Shown in pieces: positions 14,301 to 25,115 of a DNA stretch of 64,000 nt (position 1 is the first letter of the stretch; each line of letters starts with the position of its first letter). The stretch is taken from NCBI GenBank assembly GCA_900708905.1, contig CAADRB010000037.1, forward strand, positions 679,188 through 743,187, read 5' to 3'. The position numbers and the translations under genes were made by a program. The DNA is from Hymenolepis diminuta (Eukaryota > Platyhelminthes > Cestoda > Cyclophyllidea > Hymenolepididae). The notes under the pieces are model-generated. The model had not been told where the DNA came from, did not search any database, and worked only from the letters and a program-made list of their open reading frames with translations.

Positions 14301-14713
14301 ATTATATCCTCCACATTCAATTTTGTTGACCGGTTGAGTTAATTTGGTAATTGGTCATGCCCTGTGAAAGTATAGGTATCTCATTACGATTTATTGTAAT
14401 ATAAGAGAACTTTTGAGTGAGTAGCTCTAAATAAAAGCGTTTTTTAAGTTAAAGAGCAGGGCTCAATGGGTTATCAAATTAAAAGGAATTATCGTATAAA
14501 ATTTTAACACAATATACGAAAACCTACCAGAATCCGGGTATTTTAAAATTTCTTGATGGTTTATTTTCTAACCTATCACCTTCTCTCCTCATTTTGCTGC
14601 ACTGTTTTAAATATCCCGCTTTTTACGATAAAAGTTGTATTTGAAATCACTGAATAATAAATACAAAAATAAGATTGAAATCGCTTGTAGAAAAGAGAGG
14701 AAAGAAATGTGTC
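8346..14713. other. Long intergenic stretch, no gene supported
   Basis: About 6.4 kb without any supported exon chain. A GA repeat lies at 11067-11082, and a perfect 7-bp inverted repeat with a 3-nt loop at 11029-11045. A pyrimidine-rich stretch spans about 11520-11830. I see no family resemblance in any ORF. Confidence 0.5.
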
Positions 14714-15807
14714 TTATGTCCAGTTTGACAAGGTAGTCACAGTATCACAGTTGGAATTACGTTGAAGTTGAGCTCGGAGGTTCCTTTTGCTCATTTTGTA
14801 AGGATTGGGCAAACCCGCGTGGACAGTGGAGAAATGGCGACCCAAATCCCAACTCCATTTGTAACAATTATTGCATATTATACAAGCAAATGGTCGCAGA
14901 TTAGCATGGACCACAATATGCTTCTGGAGTTCAGTTGGCCACTTGGCGCAATAATTACACCAGGGACATATGTGGCCCTTTCGAACTCTCTTTTCTGACT
15001 TCCCACCTAGTAGACGATCACAAGGTTCTCCCTGGAGATGAAATGCCGTGGGATAGAGAGATTCATCATCCGGTTGGTCACTGAACAACAGCCGCTATAA
15101 TTAATATTGAATTTGACTTAAAAAAACAGATTAGAATAAAACTCTTAAGTTGTGAAATTATTCACTTACTCGATTGGTATTTTTGCAGCACCGTCGTTGT
15201 CTTTTATTAAGAGCAGCTGTCCATTCCTTTTCGAGAAGATCCTTGTGTCTTTGCATGTAATGATGATTGAGGTCACTCATTTTATTGAATGGTTTAAAAC
15301 AGGCTGCGCATACTGATAATCCCTTGCAGCCCGCACGTCTGCGAGTCGGTGGCATGGAAAATAAAGATTCCTTCATTTTCAATGGCAGTGGAGGAGCGTC
15401 GCTACCCAGAGGAAGGCAAGGTACTGGCCATAGATCAGGAAGAAATCCATCAACTTTTTCTGCGACCCGGTTATTCATACTGGAAGGAGAATATATTAAA
15501 AAGAAATAGCACTATAACCTACTTTAAAAATGGAGGTTGTGGCTTCTGATCTCGAATACAAAGGTTCATAGGAACATCAGTGATTTGTTTCTCAGGGAGA
15601 GGATTTTCTATCTCAGGAGGTACCTAAATAAAATATGACCAAAATTTGCTTTAATATGCGTACATTATAGAGAAAATCTCGGACAATATTAGGTGGTGGA
15701 ATAGGTAAAGGAATGCCCAATTTAGATAGGATGGTTGCATAGTTGTTGGCAAGATCCAAGAGCTGAGGTAGGTTTTGAAATTGCTGATGCTGAAGGCTAA
15801 GATCCAT
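14714..15807 (-). CDS. C2H2 zinc-finger protein, 311 aa, four exons
   Basis: A probable nuclear DNA-binding protein. The exons are 15807-15664, 15623-15523, 15479-15170 and 15094-14714, all with GT-AG introns of 40, 43 and 75 nt, and the frame is continuous to a TGA. Three classical C2H2 fingers are visible: residues 139-160 (C-x2-C-x12-H-x4-H), 228-248 (C-x2-C-x12-H-x3-H) and 256-277 (C-x2-C-x12-H-x4-H). The last two are joined by a seven-residue linker like the usual TGEKP type. The N-terminal half is leucine- and proline-rich without a known domain. It carries PMNLC at 66-70, which resembles the PxDLS/PxNLS motif bound by CtBP corepressors; that reading is inference. The ATG at 15807 was chosen because an in-frame TGA lies 15 nt upstream. 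I cannot assign it to a named orthologue. It is isolated, with no close neighbour. Confidence 0.85.
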
Positions 15808-15835
15808 TCTTAGCAGCACTGCTCAAGTCCCTGCC

Positions 15836-15901
15836 ATATATAGCGGCTGTTACTGTTAGGTGCTGAGAGGTGCCAGTGTGCGAGTCAGCGCCAACCAATG
15901 A
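15836..15901 (-). promoter_or_regulatory. Possible core promoter of the zinc-finger gene
   Basis: On the minus strand a TATATA string (15841-15836) lies about 30 nt before the ATG at 15807. A CCAAT pentamer, reading on the plus strand, lies at about 15894-15898. The surrounding 15840-15950 is more GC-rich than the flanks. The very short resulting 5' leader is unusual, so the TATA string may instead be fortuitous. Confidence 0.3.
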
Positions 15902-15949
15902 CTACAAGAGATGCTTATCAAGAGGGGGGTTGTGCCAGGCGCCGCCAAA

Positions 15950-18900
15950 TTAGCCAATCTCCAATAGACGCACTAGCACATATGCATGGAGGGGGGCGAA
16001 GGGGTGGATAGAATTGCCTTGGTGATACACATGATTAGCATTTTTAAGTCGGAGAAAATGACCTTTAATGAGTTTTAATGATACCACACTGACAGCAAAG
16101 GAGCGGTCGAAATGAAAAGACGAAGGGCTTATTAGCATAGCGTTCGCATGATCACATTTCAAACAAAACTTCATCTGGTATTTAAATTAAGTCCTGCGAA
16201 ATATTTTGGCGAATTGAGGAGACTCGCTCTTAAAGCCTCATGACAGGAAGCAGAAGGAAAAGCGAGGCACTTTACATTAATATGATTCATTCTGAGGTTA
16301 TTAAGAGTAATGACTTTGAACCTTCACATCAAAATTCCAGCAATGTTGAGTGCACCAGTGCAATAATGGAGATTTAGTTCATCACATGATATCATCATTT
16401 TTATGGAGTTAGAAAAATGATGTTTAGAAGTTAGGGTGAAATTCGCTTGTGTGTTCTAGAGGTCTCCTTAATAAAGGAAATTAACGCAGACTATACGAAC
16501 TCCCACCGGAAGAACTTTCTTATTCAGCAATGGCTTAGGTATTAGATATCTGCCGATCAGTATTTTCATAATCAAATTCTTCTTAATTGAGTTTTCAAAT
16601 TCAACACTGCACATCCATGGAGGTTGAAAGCTCCTCCATGTCCAAAAAGATAATCTTGTGGTTATTCAGAAGGTTTCTTTCTAGTGAAAATTCAAATTCG
16701 TAAGTAGTAAATATAATTTTTCTAATTTAATTTTAATTTTCAAGAGTTCTTCTAAGTAATCTCAATTATCGAGATAGTCCTCTCAATAAAGTTGTGATTT
16801 ATTGCCCTCCCAACCAGTCTATGGAAAAGTTTGAAATTTCAAAGTCTCTTTATGTGAATGAAATACATATGAAATACATTTTATAAAGGCATTTTATGGT
16901 CCCAATTTTGCATGCTGCCTGGCTTTGCTGAAGGTTTGTGTATAATTATCTAGGAAATAAAAGAAGACTAGAAGGAGAACCGGTCATTAGTGGTAGTTGA
17001 GCCATTCTCAATAACTGTCAAGTGCCATTTTTAATTCATTTAAAAAATTTTTCGAATTTTCCCAAACTTTAGCATCTCTATGGATGTTAATTCGAGTGCA
17101 ACAACTTCTCGAACTTTTGATAAAATCAGCATTGAACAACATCGCCAGATGAAACAACTTTTCTGTTCATCATGTATTAAATGTGTAAGGCATTCTGCTC
17201 GCCCGTCAGACTAACAAGGGATGCAAGAGAGTGACCTCAGCTCGGTGGATCGGTGAGGAATCCATAAGGAGCATCTAATTGATAGAGCAAGTTAATATTA
17301 GAGGATGTAAAGTCTATAAATTGCATGAAAGAAGAGGAAGAGATTATATTGTCTCGATCCTACCTCTAAGTTTGGGCAATGAGGCTGAATATATCACCTG
17401 ATCAAGTTAATGGTCACTCTTCTCCCATGATTGTTCACTGTCTGTGTTCATGTTAGACTTCATACCGGCGAGTCTGTCCATACTGGTAGGCATGATTTTT
17501 AGCTCCTACGCTTCCCTTTTATCTCTTCTGTCACCCATCTCACTTATTCTCTTGAATCCTCATCGTGGTCTGTTCAACACACTTTGACTTAGGCAACTCC
17601 TCGTGTTCTAGTTTCAGAACTGTCGTTTGCTGTAGTTAGCCGCCACTCATTCGTTTTTACTCCATCGAATCGGCGACCTTGACTCCTACAGCTACAGCTG
17701 CCACACGTTGGATACAAAATATCTTAAATCCATTGCTTTAGGGTATTAATACCTTGATCTCATCCTAATATTAACGCCAAAACATTTTACGTAAGTATTT
17801 GGTTAAAAATGACAAAGGGATTCACATCAACCGAACATATTTCAGTCGAAAAATCGGATATTGAGGTACTGAGTTGTGTTTAGTGCCCATGAAAAAATTT
17901 CTCCACCTGAGGTGTTTGAAGGCGTTCAGGATGGCTGGAGTTTCGTTTAGAAGGCTTTCAGTGATAGCTGCATTAAATATTGACTGCGATAATCGGCATT
18001 TTGAATTTGCTTATTAATGAGTTATCGCGCATTTTACAAATAACTTATCATTTGTCTGGTATCAGTAATCGTATAAACGGAACAACATTAGTTTCACAGG
18101 CTGGTGGTCCCGATCTCATAGTCGTTTCGTCAGAACATTTGTTCATTTCATAATATGATATGATGAGCAGAAATTAAATCTGGGAGTTGAGTTCGTATTA
18201 TTTCACATTCTCGACATTGTGCTGGCAGGAATTTTACTGAGAGGTTAGTTGTTTGCTTCCACGATTCTTCCGATTAACGATCAAAATGCAGCACTGAGAT
18301 CCACACAAATATCTTAGTATTATTTTGGTTTGTATCCAAGTTTGTTCTCATCGTCTAACCGCTCTATCGAATCGCTCTTTCTCAGAGATTACCACAGAAT
18401 GAATAATTACCACATTTAATGAAATCTCTTTTAATAATTCTGTGGGAACGACTGTCCATTTTTGACTTAACAACTCCATCCACCCACCATGATACGATCT
18501 CGACCCTTTACTCATCAGACAATACGAGGATGAAACAAAGTGCGTCTCACCAAAAAATTGGTTTAAATTAAAGTACACGATCATCTCATTACCTTGTCGT
18601 ATTTTAATTAGGAGACAGTGAAATCACATCGCGTGTGTACCTTAAAAGAGAGGAAGAACAAAATAGTAGAGAATTATACAAAAATTGTTTGCTTCTTTAA
18701 CGAATCAGCGGTGAACATCAAAGTACCAAACAAATAGGCTTTTTCTAACAGGACAGTGTGCTTATTTAAATTGACTTCGGGTTTTATCCGGACTCCTAGT
18801 AACCGAAAATACTGGTGGCATGTATTTGTTGAACGAAGATGTGAGTTTAAGGAAAAAGTTTAAACGTTATAAGCGAGATGAGACTATTCAGATGGAAAGT

Positions 18901-21900
18901 ATGCTAATACCAGATCATATAAATGTGTGCCCTTTCAAATGCACTTTATCTTCCGCTACCCAACAACCTGATACTTCAAACCTCAATTGGGGTCCTTCAA
19001 GCTATTCGATAGACAGTACAATATTTTACTCGAAATTCCCTAAAGCTAGTTTCCAGGTGCAACATCTCGATCGAAGGTCAAAGCGAACAAGTACACTCTC
19101 GTCACCAACAATAAATTTAATGGTTTTATTCCACTGTCCAACTAGTACTTATGGTGAAACATATCATTTATGAATTCATTCCTTTCCTGAAGTTCATAAA
19201 TCCGCTTGCTAGGTGGTTATTAATAGAGCAAATATACCAATTGTGAAAGTGTAACTTCATATGGTAGACTTTGTCCAATGACCTGTGACGGGACCGAAGT
19301 TATTTAATAATAACGGCTCTTAAAGGACTGCTCATAAACCAACTAAATTTTGCGGAGAAGAATCGTTTTTATCTGTCTCGGTGTTAGATTCTTCACTCTT
19401 GATGTTAGTTTGCTGCACTTTAAAGTTCAATCATTCTCTTTTCACTTTTCTTCTGCTTTGATTTAAAAGTTCTACATCTCCCTTTACGATTGGTTTTTTT
19501 TAATCAGAACAAGTAGACAATATGGAATGGTGTTGAGGGCTGGATAAAAGTCGTCGATTTAGCGTTGTTTGAAAGTAATGGTGACTTCCATTGCCAAGAT
19601 GGGTACTTTACTTCAACCAGTCGTCAATAAGCAAATTTTCACTCACGGAAGTCTAAAACGTAGTTGAATATCCTTTTATTATAAGGCTGGGAGGTATGAG
19701 AGTAGCTTATTTCAGAATATCGACGGCAACTTGCAAGTTGCTTTTCTCGTGTAGGCTCTAAAAAAACAGAAGTGTTTTGGTTCATGATAAGTGTGTCAGA
19801 AACTCTTATTTGTTACCTAAACAAACTCTAAAACGGAAAATTTTGGTTTTTATGAAGACAGCGGGGTTTTATCGGCCCTTTAATTGCTAAGAATGCAAAA
19901 AGAAATTCATTACAATCTTTCAATAGTTTTAAATTTGCATAAAGTCATTAGAGAAATTCTTCCTAGATGGCTCAATCATCAGATGAAGTGTATTATTCAA
20001 AAAGGAATAACTTCTATATGGGTATTAAAAAACCCCTTGATGTGATAAAATGTTATCTATTTTACTGCCCTGAACTATCCGTTCTTTCAGAAAATAAAAG
20101 GAGAGCGATTCTTTAGAAATCGACTCTGACTCGGTTGAAGGAGAGAAAATGGAATTCTTTTTCAGCATTTGGATTATAATTTAAAAATATTTTGTTACTT
20201 CATTTCGTTTATGTTCCATCCTGCAAATGGCTTCAAAGACGCCTCTGACTATTAGTCCTTCATTTTCTTCCCCAGCTGTAACCTTAGTCGTCCCCAGTTA
20301 ATCCATACACATCTAGCTTATTCCAGTCTAAATTCATTTCTCCACTTTCACCAGAAGATCTTGAACACCATCTTCTGTTCTCTTGCTTACGGTTCTCTTT
20401 GTAATGTGGCAGCCACTCATGCCAACTTTAGTGGGTCAAACTAATGACCTGTTTATCATGCTATCCTTGATTCAGGATATCCAGGAGTTTTGGTATTGAA
20501 AGAGGATCCTTGTAAAGGCCCAAATAAGACTCTCTGTCCTCTTATTTGATGATCTCAATCACAATTAACAATTTAGGTAACTTAAAGTAAGCTTTCATTC
20601 GATATTCAATAGATGGGTTAATGGACAATCGGTCAATGACTTACTTCACCGATATAAAATATTTCTTTTACAATAAGTTTGAATTCTTACCGAATTGTGT
20701 CTCCTAATCCATTCATGCAACTCTTGATCCTCCTGCTATACCCGATACAAAGCTTAATCTAGTCATGTATTTAGAATTTAGAGCTAATGTCTAACCGCAT
20801 CGAATTCAATCGAGTAATTGCTTCCTTCTTTATTGAATTCTCGAAAGGTGTCTTTGTCTTCTAAGGAGAGATTCGCATTTTTTTAAAAACAAAGCATAAC
20901 TCATTGACTGTATTTCATGCCAAAGGGTTGCTTCTGTTGCTGTGAGAAGTCACCGTTTAATTGCCATTTTTACATTTATCATTCACACAAAGCGTTATTT
21001 GAAGTAATCTGTCCCATGCACTCGGAGTTTCTCTGAATTCCATGTTGTTATTTAAAGATATTTTAAGGGAAGATTTAAACATACATCAATTGAAAGTGGA
21101 GTCTTTTGTGATCAAATAGAAATAGCAATGCTTGAAATCAGATTTCTTCTTGAATGGGTATTGGCGGATATTATCGATTGCGACATGACTAGCTATTCAA
21201 CAAGCAGGATAAATTATTAAGTTTTATGTACCTATTTTCCAATTTTAATGAATTGTAAAGCGTACAACCAGCTTGATGGACCTAGCAGAACAGAATATAA
21301 CAGAGAACTGGTCAAAGGTCATGCCTTCCCTGGATTCACCCACTTAATAAATTTTAGTCAACCTCACCCTCAGTATTGTTGCGGTAACTATTATTAAGGT
21401 TTATAACTTCCAGGGAAAAATTTTTTCACAAATTCAATCTTTGGTCATTGTGAATAAATTTTATGTATGTTTCACGAAGTGCTATTTTTAAATTAAAAAA
21501 ACCGGATACCTCTGATTCCTCCACTATTTACTAACTTCTGGCACTAAGGAATTAAGTATGATAAAATTGTATAGCTCTGAAGATTAAAGTTTGTGCCAGA
21601 AACTGGTAAGTGGTAGCTAATGGGGGAAACAGAATGAACACACCTTTATTATGGAAAGTAACGCAGATGTTAAAACACACGCTGAAGACTCGTCCGTTAG
21701 AACACCACGTTCCTTGCCCTCGATAATGATAGTAAGAATCCAAGAATGTATATTCGTCTTTCAGGATTGAATTATGCACATCAAACTATTTTTATAAGTT
21801 CCCTTCCGGGCGAAGATTTTGAATTCACAAGATATGCTACCCTTTGATGTCCGATGTTTTGTAAACGGCAAGTCAGGAGGTGCCTCCAGTTTTCTTCGAC

Positions 21901-22393
21901 GTTATTCTTCATATTCGTACCTCCAAGTATAACTAATCTTCTTTTGCTTGGACCTTTTGCCTGCATGTGAACGGGCAAACACACTCGCCGACGCATATTG
22001 GGATTGAATATGAATACACCACAGATGAAAATAGATTAGAATTTTCTATTAGAATTTCAATTATACATTTGATCCTCAATGTCTTAGCCTTATGCCACGT
22101 GGAAACCTTATTTTCATTGAAATTGAAAACAATTTTATTTGCTTCGTATTTATTTGAGTAGGGATTTTGATCGCTGACCCTTAATACGCTATGCTAATTA
22201 ACTCCTTTCACAAGAAGTAAGTAAGACAATTCCTTTAGGTTTCTTTCTCTTAGTAGTGTGAATATGTCAATGTCTATTGTATTTTGGGGTTTGAGGCTAA
22301 TGAAAGGATAATCGAAATATATAAAATGTGATATCATAAATCCGAGGTTCTCATGATTTATCACTCTAATTTCCCCCGTATGTAGCTGCAAAC
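15950..22393. other. Gene-poor stretch, no gene supported
   Basis: About 6.4 kb with only short or unrecognised ORFs. The longest, 18820-19173 on the plus strand (117 codons), has no motif I know and no convincing splice partners. A perfect 8-bp inverted repeat lies at 16616-16640. Pyrimidine-rich tracts at about 17500-17720 and 20250-20460 share a gccactcat string and may be remnants of one dispersed element, but the likeness is weak. Confidence 0.5.
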
Positions 22394-22435
22394 NNNNNNN
22401 NNNNNNNNNNNNNNNNNNNNNNNNNNNNNNNNNNN
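22394..22435. other. Assembly gap (42 Ns)
   Basis: A run of 42 N characters followed at once by a C-rich string. The C-run edge suggests a sequencing or gap-closing difficulty; the true gap size may differ. Confidence 0.99.
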
Positions 22436-24170
22436 CCCCCCCGCGCCACCCCTTGCTAAACTGCCATCTTCAAAATGCCAAAAATTAGAAGGTCTAGTGC
22501 CTGAGTACATCTTACTGCGTTATTAATAGAGAGACTGTTTTTCTATATAAAACTGCCAGACAGCTCATTAGCAAAGGAAACACGGAAGTATTTCTATGTA
22601 CTTTAAAGTAGTATAAAGCGTACGGTTTGATCTACTCATAAGGCAGTATGAGGTGAAATGCAAATACGTCGTTGTTCTAGTCGACGGCAGACGACAACTT
22701 CTTGGATGATGATACACCGCGACTGGAGAGTAATGGTGGTCGGGTAGAAATGCGGAAAGATTCCAATTGAAACGCTTCGAAATTGCCTCATTTTATGTAA
22801 TGCTAAAATTTCCGAACTCCTTTCATTATTGTCTACTGTGTACTTCCTGATATTGTCATCTTTGCAAACAAGACCCTAAAGCACTAATTTGTGACTTTAC
22901 ACACACTCTTTGCTTAAAATGATTATAAAACACTACAAGTAATGGGTGTATATTCTTTAAAAAATCTCTCAACATTTCCCGATCAGGGAAATTTTCATTT
23001 CATCAGCAATTTGTGGAATAGATAAGAGTTACTGTTGCACCACTGATGGATTGTATATTGATTTGAATATTTTTTTCCATGAATCACGAGTGTGAGTTTG
23101 TTTTAAACTCTGAAACAAAGAAGCGGTTAAGTTATTTAAATCAACCATCATCTTGTTATGCTTTATCGATAAAAGTTGGCGGGTCAAATAAAATCAACGC
23201 AATTTCCTTAATAAATAAACTAGAGAGAGAGAAAGAGAGAGAGAGAGGGTTAAAATCAGACCAGACCACCGGAAGATCAAACGAGTCGGTAATGATAACA
23301 ACATTGTTAAATTTTAGTACCATAAATGTGTCTCGTTGGATGGTTTGAGAAACAAGAATACACTCACAAACACATAAAATGCAATTTTCTTGTCTTAATA
23401 ACCCTCAAGCACATACTGACTATGCCTCTGCTGTTAAAATATCATGAAGGATTAATAAATTGCCATCAATTGCAGGGTCTGCTGACTGAGTCGCCAACAA
23501 TTTCAGGCTCTCATCTAAACTACCTTCGATAACATGGAAAATCGAAACTTTTAAAAGGGAATTTCATAGAAATATTTTTAAATATATGAATATTTATTTC
23601 ATTATAATTTACACTTTTTTAAATTAACAAATGTTTCACATGAATAGCCAATAATGAAATAGTATTTTTCCTAGTAAACTCGTTTATTTATAAAGTTGGT
23701 ATACCTGGTGCCCCTCGGAAAAAAAGTATCGTAGAACTTTAAGTTAATAATGTCGAGAAAGGGTAGAGGCATTTGATTAATTGAAATCGGAACTTGTGCA
23801 TATTCACTGCTCCGATCAGAGTAATATGTGCCATTTTGATTAACAGCCTCAATTTCACAAGGTCCTTTGAATGGGCTTGATGGGAGTTGAATGTCAACGT
23901 GTTATTCTATGTCATGTTGGTATTCTTTTTGTGGAAGAATCAAAATTTCATAATTTCACGTTGTTTATAAATCCCACCGCCTGATTTCACTTTACTAATT
24001 AGTGCCAAGTTAATTAGATCAAAACATGCGAACTCAATATCGTCTTAATCCACTTACCATTAATTGAGAAATCAATGATATTAACACTCAAGATTCTACT
24101 TCATTAGTCGCTTATGAATTCTACTGATAGAATCAAATTTTATTCCTAACTCCGTTTGATCGGAATAAGA
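22436..24170. other. Intergenic DNA with GA microsatellite
   Basis: No gene is supported. An interrupted GA repeat lies at 23222-23249. The remaining ORFs are short and unrecognised. Confidence 0.5.
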
Positions 24171-24174
24171 GAAT

Positions 24175-24224
24175 GGGTTAGGGGAGAGAAGGGAAGGGGA
24201 GAGGGGGGGAGGGGAGGGGAGGGG
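24175..24224 (+). repeat. G-run tract, G-quadruplex-capable
   Basis: A nearly pure purine tract on the plus strand with at least seven runs of three or more G separated by single A or GA, ending in four GGGG runs each spaced by one A. Short loops with G4 runs are the classical pattern for a stable intramolecular quadruplex. The long homopurine-homopyrimidine strand could also form a triplex. It sits in otherwise AT-rich intergenic DNA. Confidence 0.85.
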
Positions 24225-24794
24225 TTTGTGACCTTCAAAATTACCTTTACCTTGAGGGAAAGGAGGGCAAACTTTGAAAAGTCTGATTCTAAAATGTGAA
24301 TTTTTATTCGATCTTGCCATCTTTTGACTACGGTTATTGTATTGCGGCCTAGCTTTGAAAAGTTGAAATTCTATTAAAATGCATATTTCTGTCTTCGCAA
24401 TCACGGATTTCGTTTGAAAGGTAGCGCATAAGAATGGATGATCATACAACAACAGAGTGGTTAGATTTTGTAAGCTAAGATTCGTTTAATTTGGTAGACA
24501 TTGTTTGAATTAGCAGCAGTCTTCAAAGAACTGCCTTAGTCATATGGTTCTACTTGCACAAACGTGCCGACACTACCAATCGAGATATTTGCATTACAAA
24601 CATTTCACAGTTAGAAACCATTATAGGTACAAGTCTTGGTCTACTAAGACAAAGCCGCCAGGTTTATTAATTTATTAAATATTTTTTTACATAAATAATT
24701 TGCACCCGCATATGTAAAAGGATAGCGATGTCTTCTGAGTGTAAAAGACATCAAGGCTAACCAAAATAATCTCTTGCAGGCTGGAATATTCTAG

Positions 24795-25115
24795 AAAGTG
24801 CAGTGTGCTGCCGATCATATAGTGAGCAGGTGCGCGCATGCGTGTTGAGATCTTCTTAGTCTCTCAGAGATTAATATTCATTCAAAGTAGCGTCAAATGT
24901 ATTTAGTATCTGATCATACTTTTTCCCGAAAAAGGCATATTTGCAACAGACGCTCTCCACTCCAGACGTTTGTGTTGTTATTAATGTGGAGTCAATTTAC
25001 GCTCGAGGACTCTGCTAGAGGCTAGTTTTACCTGTCCGCTGCTAGTAGGACTTCTTTGTGGATTACTCAAGTTTACCCAAGGACTTATTCATGTAGTAAA
25101 TTCCACTTATATTTT
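24795..25115. repeat. Dispersed repeat, family D copy 1
   Basis: The segment resembles 61905-62235. Both have gtgcagt near the left edge (24798 and 61913), ctctccact in the middle, then the long identical string gaggactctgctagaggct (25005 and 62146), a ggattact block and acttatt near the right edge. Similarity between the blocks is patchy. No protein is encoded. It could be a solo LTR or a miniature LTR element of the TRIM type known from tapeworms; this identity is inference. Confidence 0.55.

Noticed and set aside
18348..18584. Minus-strand ORF of 78 codons, first thought to be a transposase fragment
   Set aside because: No catalytic DDE motif, terminal inverted repeat or second copy was found.
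18820..19173. Plus-strand ORF of 117 codons
   Set aside because: Composition resembles random AT-rich coding and no domain or exon chain supports it.
22436..22460. C-rich string suspected to be a GC-rich promoter
   Set aside because: It directly abuts the assembly gap and is more likely an assembly-edge effect.
24096..24452. Minus-strand ORF of 118 codons rich in Pro/Ser/Leu
   Set aside because: The frame is kept open by the C-rich complement of the G-run tract; no motif and no splice partners.
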